Shown one piece after another: positions 6,614 through 13,640 of a DNA stretch of 13,640 nt. The first letter of the stretch is position 1. Every line of letters begins with the position of its first letter. The stretch is from Chloroflexi bacterium UBA4733 (GTDB lineage Bacteria; Chloroflexota; UBA4733). The notes below the pieces were generated by a model that made no database searches, was not told the origin of the DNA, and saw only the letters and a list, made by a program, of their open reading frames with translations. The stretch covers positions 1-13,640 of the forward strand of contig DHIZ01000043.1 in NCBI GenBank assembly GCA_002404055.1. Reading direction: 5' to 3'. A program made the position numbers and the translations under genes.

Positions 6614-7007
6614 TGCTGGCCCGCTCTACGCAGCCGTTGATACCTCGGATGCCGACCATCAACGTTCGCTTGATGTCCTGAAACGCCCGGACCTGCGCCT
6701 GGTCATCCCGGCCCTCGTCGTGGCCGAGGTCACCTACCTCATTGGACGACGGCTTGGCTCGTCAGTTGAAGCGGCGTTCTTACGCAGTCTTCACGACTTT
6801 GATGTTGCGTCGCCCACCAGCGCCGATTGGCCCCGCATTGGCCACCTGGTTGAACACTACGCCAACTTTCCCCTGGGCGGCACCGACGCTTCGGTCGTGG
6901 CGCTCGCTGAACGTCTTGGGGCAGAGATCGTTATCACGTTAGATCATAGGCACTTCGGACAGATCCGACCCCGTCACTGCATGGCCTTTCGCCTCCTTCC
7001 CGCGTAG
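6597..7007 (+). CDS. vapC: PIN-domain ribonuclease toxin (VapC-like)
   Basis: A 136-residue PIN-domain protein; VapC toxins are Mg-dependent ribonucleases that cut tRNA or rRNA and arrest growth. The acidic residues expected at the active site are all present: D6 (MLAIVDAG), E44 (VVAEVTYLI), D97 (LGGTDASVVALAER) and D116 (VITLDHRHFG). The start ATG 6597 lies inside the end of vapB, so translation is probably coupled. No target can be inferred. With its intact catalytic set it should be active if expressed. It is followed by the valS leader and has no other partner gene nearby. Confidence 0.93.
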   Translation: MLAIVDAGPLYAAVDTSDADHQRSLDVLKRPDLRLVIPALVVAEVTYLIGRRLGSSVEAAFLRSLHDFDVASPTSADWPRIGHLVEHYANFPLGGTDASVVALAERLGAEIVITLDHRHFGQIRPRHCMAFRLLPA

Positions 7008-7078
7008 TGGGCGGCGCGCCAACAGCTCTCGCATGGCATCCCTGCGTTCGACACAGCCAACACCGCGCCGATTTTCGG

Positions 7079-7084
7079 TATACT
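7079..7084 (+). promoter_or_regulatory. Candidate -10 box of the valS leader
   Basis: TATACT stands just upstream of the recognisable T-box sequence and would place the transcription start near 7091. No good -35 box is seen 16-18 bases upstream. Confidence 0.35.
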
Positions 7085-7090
7085 TCCAGC

Positions 7091-7350
7091 AACGACTACG
7101 AACAAGAGGAGTAGGCCCGCACGGCGTCGCCAGAGACTGGGGCTCACCGGCTGCAAGGCCCCACCGGCACGGACGGCTGAAAGTCACTTGGGAGTCGGGT
7201 GGTGAACCGTCGGCAATCACCGGCCGGATAACTGCCCCGCCAGCGCTCCGTTAAAGGCGCACACGAGTCTCGATGCTGTCTCCTAACGCATCGGGAAAAC
7301 TGGGGTGGTACCGCGGTGCCCTTTCCCGTCCCCAGGGCGGGAAAGGGCGC
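7091..7350 (+). promoter_or_regulatory. T-box riboswitch upstream of valS
   Basis: This leader has the ordered landmarks of a T-box that senses uncharged tRNA. In Stem I they are AGGAGTAGG (7107-7115), CAGAGACTGGGG (7131-7142), the apical GGCTGCAAGG (7149-7158) and a CACTTGGGAG segment (7185-7194) before the specifier region. A Stem III-like hairpin follows, CGATGC/GCATCG (7271-7276 and 7288-7293). The T-box itself is TGGGGTGGTACCGCGG at 7301-7316. The antiterminator bulge reads TGGT, which would pair with a tRNA ACCA end, that is discriminator A as in tRNA-Val. The specifier codon should lie in about 7194-7204, which contains GTC and GTG (valine) but also TGG; I could not fix it by eye. The 5' limit is approximate. 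Confidence 0.88.
7316..7350 (+). terminator. T-box terminator hairpin
   Basis: GCCCTTTCCCG (7318-7328) pairs perfectly with CGGGAAAGGGC (7338-7348) around a 9-base loop, extendable by two pairs. It starts where the T-box ends, so it competes with the antiterminator. Only a weak T stretch (GTCGTTTA) follows, so control might be Rho-assisted or act on ribosome access to the GGGAG site at 7361-7365. Confidence 0.75.
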
Positions 7351-7375
7351 GCGTCGTTTAGGGAGCCATCCAGTC

Positions 7376-9838
7376 ATGTCCAAAGCAGCACGCCCATCGT
7401 CCGTAGCACTGCGTCCCAGCCCTGGGTCCGCCGAGATCGACCTCCAGCAATGCTGGCAGGAGGACGGCGTCTACCGGTTCGAGCCAACTGAGGGCCAGCC
7501 GGTCTTCTCCATCGACACGCCGCCACCTACAGTGTCGGGGGCGTTGCATATCGGCCACGTCTGTTCCTACAGCCAGGCCGACTTCATCGCCCGCTACCAC
7601 CGCATGCGCGGTGACGCGGTCTTCTACCCGATGGGCTACGACGACAACGGCTTACCCACCGAACGGCTCATCGAGCAGCGCCTGGGACAGACCGCCGAAA
7701 GCATGGGCCACACCGCTTTCGTCGCCGCCTGCGAAACGCTGAGCCGCGAGACTGAGCAGGAGTATGCGGCGCTCTGGCGGCGGCTGGGTCTCTCCGTCGA
7801 TTGGCGCTACACCTACCGCACCATCGACGCTGCCGCCCAACGTATCGCCCAATGGTCGTTCCTCGATTTGCTCCGCCAGGGTCGGGTCTATCGCAAACAG
7901 GCTCCGGCCATCTGGTGCCCGACCTGCCGTACCGCCATCGCCCAGGCTGAACTAGAGGACATGGAACGGCCAAGCGAGTTCTTCACGCTGGCCTTTCGCC
8001 TGGACGATGGCGCGCCGCTGCCGATCGCGACGACCCGGCCGGAACTGTTGCCCGCATGCGTGGCGATCTTCGTCCACCCGGAAGACCCGCGCTTCCACGG
8101 ACTGGTCGGGCACACGGCAATTTCGCCGCTCGGTGAGCGCGTGCCGATTCTGGCCGACCCGGCGGCGGACCCGGCCAAGGGCAGCGGGGCGGTGATGTGC
8201 TGCACCTTTGGTGACAGCGCCGACGTGGACTGGTGGCGCAGCCACGACCTGCCACTGAAGGAGATCATCGGCCGGGATGGGCGACTCACGGCAGCAGCAG
8301 GTAGCCTGGCGGGGCTTTCCGTTGCCGAGGCGCGCCGGCAACTGGTGGACGATCTGGCCCAGGGCGGCTTCCTGCTCGCTCGCCAGCCGATCAACCAGGC
8401 AGTACGCGTCCACGAGCGCTGCGACACGCCGGTGGAGTACGTTGTGGCGGCACAGTGGTTCGTTCGGCTGCTTGACGCCAAGGAGCAACTGTTAACTGCC
8501 GGCGCGGCTGTCCAGTGGCGTCCGGCAACGATGCACGTGCGCTATCGGAACTGGGTGGACAATATACGTTGGGATTGGTGCATCTCCCGGCAGCGCCACT
8601 ATGGCGTCCCCTTCCCCCTCTGGTACTGCGCCTCCTGTGGCGCCGTGTTGCTGGCCCAGGTGGATGAACTGCCGGTCGACCCGCGGGCACAGCCGCCATC
8701 GCGTCCTTGCGCCTGCGGCAGCCGCGACTTCCTGCCGGAGCAGGACGTCATGGATACCTGGGCTACCTCCTCACTGACGCCGCAGATCGCCGGGCGCCGA
8801 CTGGAGGACCCGCAGCTTTACGCCCGTGTCTACCCGTTCTCGCTGCGACCGCAGGCGCACGAGATCATCCGGACCTGGGCCTTCTACACCATCGCCAAAC
8901 AACAGTTCCATTTCGACAGCCTGCCCTGGCATGACCTGATGATTTCCGGCTGGGTGCTGGCGAACGACGGCACTGGCAAGATCAGCAAGAGCCGCGGCGG
9001 CAGCGGCGCGGCGCCGCTGGAACTGATCGAGCGCTACTCCGCCGACGCCGTCCGCTACTGGGCCTCCAGTGCCGGCCTGGGCAAGGACGTGCTATTCAAT
9101 GAGGAGAAGATCCGGGCCGGCGTGCGGCTGGTGACGAAGCTGCAGAGCATCGGCCGCTTCGCCCAGCGCTTCCTGGCCGGCTATCAGTTGCCCGCTCAGA
9201 CTCCCGCCCTGGCGCCCATTGACCGCTGGCTGCTGTCGCAGGCGCAACGCCTCGTGCAGCACAGCACGGACCTCCTGGAGCAGTACGACTACGCCGGAGC
9301 ACGGCAGGAAGCGGAGACCTTCGTCTGGAAGCTGCTGGCCGACAACTACCTGGAGTTCGCCAAGCAGCGACTCTACGACCCTGCTGACTCCAACCACGCT
9401 GCCGCCTGCTTCACCTTGCACCGCGCGCTGTTCACCGCCATAGCGCTGTTGGCGTCGTATCTGCCGCACGTCACGGACAACCTCTACCGCTCGCTGTATC
9501 GACGGGACGGCAGCGAGCCGTCCATCCACGTCTGCCGCTGGCCGGAGGCCGATGCGTCGCTCATCAATACCGACGCCGAGGTACACGGCGAGACGCTGCT
9601 CGGCATCGCCACCGCCGTGCGCCGCCACAAGAGCGAAGCCGGCCTGGCGATGGGCGCCGAACTGGCCCTTCTTGAACTGGCTGTCAGCGACGCCACGCTC
9701 GCGCAAACAATTGCCGATGCTCAAGGTGACCTGCGTAGCGTGACCCGCGCACGGCGGATCACCGTCGTAGAACGGCCGAGCGGCAAGGCCGAACCACTGG
9801 GCCCTGCAGGGGCTGTCATGATCGGCGTCCTGCCATAG
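7376..9838 (+). CDS. valS: Valine--tRNA ligase, archaeal-type
   Basis: A class I aminoacyl-tRNA synthetase of 820 residues that charges tRNA-Val in the cytoplasm. The signature LHIGH is at 57-61 and KISKS at 535-539. The active-site stretch PMGYDDNGLPTERLIEQ is the form found in archaeal-type ValRS rather than the common bacterial form. The editing (CP1) domain carries ATTRPELLPACVAIFVHPED. Two zinc-type CxxC pairs are visible (WCPTC at 180-184 and YCASC at 417-421), with a CACG pair further on. DNIRWDWCISRQRHYGVPFP and MDTWATSSLTPQI are typical. The C-terminal anticodon-binding helices follow, without the long coiled-coil tail of bacterial ValRS. The ATG 7376 has GGGAG 10 bases upstream, after the T-box hairpin. 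It is transcribed alone. Confidence 0.95.
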   Translation: MSKAARPSSVALRPSPGSAEIDLQQCWQEDGVYRFEPTEGQPVFSIDTPPPTVSGALHIGHVCSYSQADFIARYHRMRGDAVFYPMGYDDNGLPTERLIEQRLGQTAESMGHTAFVAACETLSRETEQEYAALWRRLGLSVDWRYTYRTIDAAAQRIAQWSFLDLLRQGRVYRKQAPAIWCPTCRTAIAQAELEDMERPSEFFTLAFRLDDGAPLPIATTRPELLPACVAIFVHPEDPRFHGLVGHTAISPLGERVPILADPAADPAKGSGAVMCCTFGDSADVDWWRSHDLPLKEIIGRDGRLTAAAGSLAGLSVAEARRQLVDDLAQGGFLLARQPINQAVRVHERCDTPVEYVVAAQWFVRLLDAKEQLLTAGAAVQWRPATMHVRYRNWVDNIRWDWCISRQRHYGVPFPLWYCASCGAVLLAQVDELPVDPRAQPPSRPCACGSRDFLPEQDVMDTWATSSLTPQIAGRRLEDPQLYARVYPFSLRPQAHEIIRTWAFYTIAKQQFHFDSLPWHDLMISGWVLANDGTGKISKSRGGSGAAPLELIERYSADAVRYWASSAGLGKDVLFNEEKIRAGVRLVTKLQSIGRFAQRFLAGYQLPAQTPALAPIDRWLLSQAQRLVQHSTDLLEQYDYAGARQEAETFVWKLLADNYLEFAKQRLYDPADSNHAAACFTLHRALFTAIALLASYLPHVTDNLYRSLYRRDGSEPSIHVCRWPEADASLINTDAEVHGETLLGIATAVRRHKSEAGLAMGAELALLELAVSDATLAQTIADAQGDLRSVTRARRITVVERPSGKAEPLGPAGAVMIGVLP

Positions 9839-9874
9839 GCGGGCTTCCGACCACAGGCCTGCCGGAGGCGCCGT

Positions 9875-10453
9875 TCAGTCTCCGACCAGCGCCGTCAGCG
9901 CTTGCAATACCGACGGTTCTCGCCCGCCGTTGAAGTGCTGAGCACCGGCGACAACGGTAACGGTGGCACCGACTCGTTCTTCCCACAAGCGCCTATTCTG
10001 CCTGAAGTCCGGCGTGAACGGATCGTCATCTGCGATCAGGACGTGAAATTTGGCCGAAGCGCTCCGTACACACGCGACGTCAAACGGCGTTTCCATCCAG
10101 GGGAGGATGCTCCCCCAGGGCTGATCGACTGACCACCATCCAGCGACGCCGAGCACCCCGGCAACTTTCGCTCCCGGCTGCAACGTGGCCAGGTAGCGCA
10201 TGATCGCCTGGCAGCCGACGCTGTGTCCGACAAGGATTGTCTGCCCGAGCAGGGCATTGTCCGTTCCGACGAGCTCGGTGAGCGCCCCGACCCAGGCCTC
10301 GATGGTCGGGTCGTCCGGGTCCGGCATATTCAGGGCGCCTACCGTCCCAAACAGACGCGGTTTGTGCGAGGCCAGCTTGCGTTCCAGCCACGGATACCAA
10401 TCGTCATCAGGTCTACCCGACCACCGCGGCACGATAAGAAGGCGCTCATACAC
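9875..10453 (-). CDS. Small alpha/beta serine hydrolase (RBBP9/YdeN family)
   Basis: A 192-residue alpha/beta hydrolase matching the RBBP9/YdeN group, small serine hydrolases of mostly unknown substrate. The start is GTG 10453 with GAGGGAG about 11 bases upstream. The family pattern is seen: LIVPRW near the N-terminus, WYPWLERKL, the nucleophile elbow GHSVGCQAIMRYL with S78, the acid DDDPF around D143, and the catalytic H173 in GAQHFN. No signal peptide, so cytoplasmic. It converges with valS across 36 bases and diverges from the recombinase operon. A weak hairpin between it and valS has no T run. No regulatory link is apparent. Confidence 0.9.
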   Translation of the reverse strand: MYERLLIVPRWSGRPDDDWYPWLERKLASHKPRLFGTVGALNMPDPDDPTIEAWVGALTELVGTDNALLGQTILVGHSVGCQAIMRYLATLQPGAKVAGVLGVAGWWSVDQPWGSILPWMETPFDVACVRSASAKFHVLIADDDPFTPDFRQNRRLWEERVGATVTVVAGAQHFNGGREPSVLQALTALVGD

Positions 10454-10551
10454 TGGTCATCTTGCTCCCTCTGCCTGTAGCATCCCCCCCATGCGAAGCT
10501 CTCCTGGATAGTAACAGTTGACGGCACGTTCCTCGGCCCGGCTGATAGTCC

Positions 10552-10579
10552 TTGACGCATTCGCCACTGCTGCTAGAAT
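10552..10579 (+). promoter_or_regulatory. Promoter of the recombinase-phosphorylase operon
   Basis: TTGACG (10552-10557) and TAGAAT (10574-10579) are separated by 16 bases, a strong sigma-70-like match. The transcript would begin near 10586, leaving about 137 bases before the chosen GTG at 10723. I see no riboswitch in that leader. An ATG at 10586 opens a 92-codon frame with no recognisable protein. Confidence 0.65.
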
Positions 10580-10722
10580 CCGCTGATGGCACGGTGTCCC
10601 CTACCGAGGGCGCCTGTGAGCATCAGGCCCGCCGCTACACTACCGCCTGCGCGAACGGTAGAGCGTGCGTTGCCGTGGTATGTGGAGGCTCGGCGAGAAC
10701 GGTCAGACAGAGGAGGGCGGCG

Positions 10723-11607
10723 GTGCGAGGAGAGATTGACGAATTTGTGCAGAGTCTGGAAGACCAACAGGCAACCCGTGAACGCGGGGTGTCGCGCAAC
10801 ACGCTCATGGCCTATCGCAGCGACCTTGAGCAGTTTCTCACCTATCTGGGACGCCAGGGCCTGACCTCCTGGAGCATTTCCGCGCTGGATGCTATCAACT
10901 ATAAGCGTGACCTGGAGGAGCGCTACAGCAAGGCCACTACCCGAGCACGCAAGCTGGCCGCCGTCAAGGCCCTCTACCGTTACCTGACGGCGACCGGCAA
11001 GGTGGCGCACGACCCGATCCGCAACCTCGATCTGCCCTCGCCCATCAAGCATGCGCCGGAGACACTGTCGCGCGAGCAACTCCAGCGCCTGGTTGAGAGC
11101 GCGCGTGTCAGCGACACTGCCCCCGACATGGAGCGGGCCAAGGCGCAGCGTGATCACGCCATGCTCTCGCTGCTCTGTTCCACCGGCCTGCTGGCCAGCG
11201 AGCTTGTTGCCATCGACCTAGCCGACTACGGCACGGACGGCTCCCTAAGCCTGGGCGGCCCGTCGCGCCGCCGCGTCGTTCCAATCGATGGCCTCACCAG
11301 GACATCGCTGCTGACCTACATCGAGCGTGCGCGGCCGACCCTCACGCACGGTGAAGGAGAAACTGCGCTGTTCGTCAATCATCGGGGCAGCCGTCTGACA
11401 CGGCAGGGCTTCTGGCTAATCATCAAGCAATGCGCCGCGCACGCCGGCATCGCCGGCATCTCGCCCCGTCTCCTGCGCCACTCCTGCGCCGCCTACAAGT
11501 TGACAAGCGGCACCGAGCTCAAACAGGTACAGGAACTCCTCGGCCACGCCCACGCCTCCACCACCCAGGCCTACCTGCGCGCCCGGCCGGCGGAAGCACT
11601 CTCCTGA
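10723..11607 (+). CDS. Tyrosine recombinase-fold protein (XerC/D-like), catalytic residues lost
   Basis: A 294-residue protein with the XerD layout: an N-terminal SAM-like core-binding domain (NTLMAYRSDLEQFLTYL) and a C-terminal integrase-fold domain. Start GTG 10723 follows AGGAGG by 6 bases; the frame is open back to 10552, but that part has no homology. Aligned by eye to E. coli XerD, R252, H275 (LLGH) and the nucleophile Y284 (TTQAY) are kept. The first arginine is leucine (TGLLASEL, L157), the beta-hairpin lysine is absent (GGPSRRR, 179-184), and the first histidine of box II is arginine (SPRLLRHS, R249). Strand cleavage is therefore unlikely; it may be a DNA-binding relic. A xerD-like gene before a purine nucleoside phosphorylase gene is known from Bacillus (ripX-drm-pupG). 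It overlaps the next gene by one base (TGATG). Confidence 0.88.
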   Translation: MRGEIDEFVQSLEDQQATRERGVSRNTLMAYRSDLEQFLTYLGRQGLTSWSISALDAINYKRDLEERYSKATTRARKLAAVKALYRYLTATGKVAHDPIRNLDLPSPIKHAPETLSREQLQRLVESARVSDTAPDMERAKAQRDHAMLSLLCSTGLLASELVAIDLADYGTDGSLSLGGPSRRRVVPIDGLTRTSLLTYIERARPTLTHGEGETALFVNHRGSRLTRQGFWLIIKQCAAHAGIAGISPRLLRHSCAAYKLTSGTELKQVQELLGHAHASTTQAYLRARPAEALS

Positions 11608-12413
11608 TGTCGGACACAGCTGCCCACGGCGCTGCCGCGGCGCGCCGGGCTGCCGCAGCCGTCCGCCGTGACGACTTCCAGCCGGCGTGGGGTGTGGTGC
11701 TCGGCTCAGGCTTCGACAAATTCGTCGAGGCTCTGACCGACTGCGCGTCAATCCCGTACAGCGAGATTCCCGGCATGCCCAGCACGTCGGTGGCCGGGCA
11801 TCGGGGTGTCCTGCATCAAGGCTGGCTCGATCAGACGCCACTGGCAGTGCTGGAGGGACGACTCCATACCTACGAGGGCCACGATGCTGCAACTGCCACG
11901 TTCCCGATCCGCCTCCTGGCAGCGCTCGGGATCAAGTCGCTGTTCGTGACGAACGCGGCGGGCGGACTTGACCCCGCGCTGCACGCCGGATCGCTCATGC
12001 TGATCCGCGACCACATCAACCTGACGGCCGTCTCGCCGTTGGTCGGAGCCACGTTCATCGACCTGACCGACCTCTACTCGCCGCGGCTGCGGGCTCTGTG
12101 CCGGGCGGTCGACTCGAGCCTGGACGAAGGCGTCTACGTCCAGTTCCCGGGCCCCCACTACGAGACCCCTGCCGAGATCTCGATGGTGCGCGCCATCGGC
12201 GGCGATCTGGTGGGCATGTCGACCGCGCTCGAGGCCATCGCCGCCCGCGAGGCGGGTATGGAGGTGCTCGGGATCTCCCTGGTGACGAACCCGGCGGCGG
12301 GTGTCACCGGCGAGTCATTGGACCACCGCGAGGTGCTGGCCGCCGGGAACGCGGCGGCCACCTCCATGGGCAGGCTTCTGGCGGCGGTTCTGCCCAAGGT
12401 GGTCGCGGCGTGA
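11607..12413 (+). CDS. punA: Purine nucleoside phosphorylase, mosaic of two lineages
   Basis: Trimeric-type purine nucleoside phosphorylase (268 residues, normal length), which splits inosine or guanosine with phosphate into base and ribose-1-phosphate. Family residues are present: GSG (33-35), GRLHTYEG (84-91), the VTNAAGG block (114-120), DHINL (135-139), FPGPHYETPAE with E190, MST (204-206) and TN (227-228). The N-terminal half (IPYSEIPGMP, VTNAAGGL) is of the Firmicutes/Chloroflexota kind. From about residue 135 the protein reads like actinobacterial DeoD (SPLVGATFIDLTDLYSPRLRALCR, SLDEGVYVQF, STALEAIAAREAGMEVLGISLVTN), and the DNA becomes visibly more GC-rich. All key residues remain, so the product could be functional. 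It overlaps both neighbours. Confidence 0.93.
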   Translation: MSDTAAHGAAAARRAAAAVRRDDFQPAWGVVLGSGFDKFVEALTDCASIPYSEIPGMPSTSVAGHRGVLHQGWLDQTPLAVLEGRLHTYEGHDAATATFPIRLLAALGIKSLFVTNAAGGLDPALHAGSLMLIRDHINLTAVSPLVGATFIDLTDLYSPRLRALCRAVDSSLDEGVYVQFPGPHYETPAEISMVRAIGGDLVGMSTALEAIAAREAGMEVLGISLVTNPAAGVTGESLDHREVLAAGNAAATSMGRLLAAVLPKVVAA

Positions 12414-12604
12414 GCGGTCGGGTGCTTGTCACGGGCGCCGCCGGCACCATCGGCACGACGCTGAGCAACGGGCTGGCCGGCCCCGACCAGATCCGCGGTC
12501 TGGACCTGCGCGCCCCCCAAGCGCCGTACCCGGGAGACGTCATGCTCGGCGACTGTGCCGACCCGGCTCGCTACGACCGGCGACCCTTCACCCAGGACGA
12601 CTGA
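12410..12604 (+). pseudogene. NAD-dependent epimerase/dehydratase remnant, internal deletion
   Basis: A 64-residue reading frame starting GTG 12410, overlapping the phosphorylase stop (GTGA). Its N-terminus SGRVLVTGAAGTIGTTLSNGL is the NAD(P)-binding glycine motif (GAAGTIG) of extended short-chain dehydrogenases, followed by a second strand ending in RGLDLRAP with the usual acidic residue and then GDCADPA. After about residue 54 it jumps to RYDRRPFTQDD and stops; that resembles the C-terminal YxPQDD ending of uronate dehydrogenase-like epimerases. About 200 residues of the Rossmann and catalytic (YxxxK) region are missing. The stop lies one base before the GTG of the mutase (TGACGTG), so both gene borders are those of an operon member. 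Without the catalytic part it cannot be an active enzyme. Confidence 0.72.
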
Positions 12605-12605
12605 C

Positions 12606-13640
12606 GTGGGCGTCTCTGCGGCGCTGCGCGCCGAGGCGAGCAGATGGGCCGAGGGCGACCCCGACCCGCGCACGCGCGCGGAGCTCGACGCACTGGTGAC
12701 GGCCGCGGAGACCGACGAGGAGGCGCTCGCCGATCTGACCGACAGGTTCGCCGGCCGACTCGAGTTCGGGACCGCTGGGCTGCGTGGGGAGATCGCGGCC
12801 GGACCCAACCGGATGAACCGGGCTGTCGTCATCCGGGCCGCCGCAGGTCTCGCCGCCTATCTCCGCTCGAGAGGGGCGCGGGGGCGTGTCGTCATCGGGT
12901 ACGACGCCCGCCACCAGTCCGACGAGTTCGCGCGGGACACGGCAGCGGTCATGGCGGGCGCGGGGATCGAGGCCGTGGTGCTGCCACACCCGATGCCGAC
13001 ACCCGTGCTGGCGTTCGCGGTCGGCCACCTCGAGGCGTCGGCCGGGGTCATGGTGACGGCGTCCCACAACCCGCCGCGAGACAACGGATACAAGGTCTAC
13101 CTGGCCGACGGCAGCCAGATCGTGCCACCGGCCGACGCCGAGATCGCGGGGCACATCGACGCTGTGCCATCGGCCGCGGGGGTGCCCCTCGGAGACGCCT
13201 GGCGGGTGGTCGGCGGCGAGGTGCTCGACGCGTACGTCGCGGCGGTGGCCGCGCTGGCACAGCACGGCTCGCCTCGAGAGCTCGTCGTGGTCTACACGCC
13301 CTTGCACGGGGTGGGCGACCGGACCGTGCACGAGGTCATGCGGCTGGCCGGCTTCGCGCCGCCGGTCGTCGTCCCCCAGCAGCAGGAGCCCGACCCGGAC
13401 TTCCCGACGGTGTCGTTCCCCAACCCCGAGGAGCCGGGCGCCATCGACCTGGCGATGGCGCTGGCGTCCGTGCGGGAGGCCGACATCGTGGTCGCCAACG
13501 ACCCGGACGCCGACCGGTGTGCGGTCGCGGTGCCGACGATGCACGGCTGGCGGATGCTGCGCGGCGACGAGGTGGGCGCGCTGCTCGGTGACCACCTGGT
13601 CAGGCGGGGGTACCGCGGGGTGTTCGCCACCACGATCGTG
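12606..13640 (+). CDS. Phospho-sugar mutase (phosphomannomutase/phosphoglucomutase), 3' end beyond window
   Basis: The alpha-D-phosphohexomutase family moves phosphate between C1 and C6 of hexoses (or C1 and C5 of pentoses) via a phosphoserine. The visible 345 residues start at GTG 12606 and are open to the edge; family members have about 540-560. Motifs: FGTAGLRGEIAAGPNRMN (54-71), the phosphoserine loop TASHNPPRDNGYKVY with S153, VVYTPLHGVGD, and the metal-binding loop NDPDADR (298-304). This form, with a long N-terminus (RAEASRWAEGDPDPRTRAELDAL), is the actinobacterial ManB/PmmB type, encoded next to deoD in Mycobacterium tuberculosis. Beside a nucleoside phosphorylase, one plausible role is ribose-1-phosphate to ribose-5-phosphate conversion, but substrate choice is not visible here. 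Confidence 0.93.
   Translation, partial: MGVSAALRAEASRWAEGDPDPRTRAELDALVTAAETDEEALADLTDRFAGRLEFGTAGLRGEIAAGPNRMNRAVVIRAAAGLAAYLRSRGARGRVVIGYDARHQSDEFARDTAAVMAGAGIEAVVLPHPMPTPVLAFAVGHLEASAGVMVTASHNPPRDNGYKVYLADGSQIVPPADAEIAGHIDAVPSAAGVPLGDAWRVVGGEVLDAYVAAVAALAQHGSPRELVVVYTPLHGVGDRTVHEVMRLAGFAPPVVVPQQQEPDPDFPTVSFPNPEEPGAIDLAMALASVREADIVVANDPDADRCAVAVPTMHGWRMLRGDEVGALLGDHLVRRGYRGVFATTIV

Noticed and set aside
5686..7007. MOSC, Uma2 and VapBC as one novel defence island
   Set aside because: The genes are divergently arranged, belong to common unrelated families, and share no promoter or overlap beyond vapBC.
9839..9874. Terminator between valS and the hydrolase
   Set aside because: A 7-bp stem with one wobble (GGCGGGC/GCCTGCC) is present but there is no T run on either strand.
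10552..10722. TTG 10552 as the start of the recombinase
   Set aside because: It coincides with the -35 box, has no ribosome site, and the added 57 residues show no homology; GTG 10723 has AGGAGG.
12644..13591. 315-codon plus-strand frame overlapping the mutase
   Set aside because: An alternative frame of the mutase gene, made almost only of Arg/Gly/Ala.
12588..13595. 335-codon minus-strand frame opposite the mutase
   Set aside because: An antisense shadow typical of GC-rich genes; His/Arg/Val-rich with no domain, while the plus strand holds catalytic motifs.
1..13640. CRISPR array, tRNA or rRNA genes, or an insertion sequence transposase
   Set aside because: No regular direct repeats with spacers, no cloverleaf-like sequence and no transposase motif were seen. 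The tyrosine recombinase has no phage or island genes or attachment repeats around it.

Overview
The window reads as a high-GC bacterial contig. Most of it (about 1-11,950) resembles a Chloroflexota genome of the Thermomicrobia/Sphaerobacter kind. The clues are a large XRE-ATPase-TPR-LuxR regulator, tandem Uma2 nucleases, a MOSC protein, a VapBC pair, an archaeal-type valyl-tRNA synthetase behind a T-box leader, and a XerD-like gene running into a purine nucleoside phosphorylase gene. The last ~1.6 kb reads as Actinobacteria: the C-terminal half of that phosphorylase, a gutted NAD-epimerase gene and a phospho-sugar mutase, in the deoD-pmm order known from actinobacteria. The switch falls inside the phosphorylase coding sequence at a conserved block. 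It may be a recombination event or an assembly chimera. The lineage call rests on reading protein motifs by eye, not on a search.

Layout. Minus strand, 1-6228: an acyl-CoA synthetase cut by the left edge; a decayed regulator gene (two frameshifts, three apparent in-frame excisions, one of which removed the ATPase P-loop); an intergenic stretch with a promoter candidate, repeated hexamers and a 17-bp inverted repeat; a shortened Uma2 gene; a complete Uma2 gene; and a MOSC-domain gene. Plus strand, 6371-9838: vapB-vapC (17-nt overlap), then the T-box leader and valS. Minus strand, 9875-10453: a small serine hydrolase. Plus strand, 10723-13640: a tyrosine recombinase-fold protein lacking half of its catalytic residues, overlapping the hybrid phosphorylase, which overlaps the epimerase remnant, which ends one base before the mutase.

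How the genes work together. The T-box and valS form a clear regulatory unit: uncharged tRNA would allow synthetase expression. The recombinase-phosphorylase-epimerase-mutase block is a tightly coupled operon in layout (overlaps ATGA and GTGA, then TGACGTG). Its phosphorylase and mutase would connect nucleoside salvage to sugar-phosphate conversion. The regulator lies directly upstream of the acyl-CoA synthetase in the same direction and may once have controlled it.

I see no convincing new defence or mobile system. The most notable signal is structural: several genes keep correct 5' and 3' ends but have lost internal pieces, and one gene looks like a fusion of two lineages. No tRNA, rRNA, CRISPR array or insertion sequence was seen.
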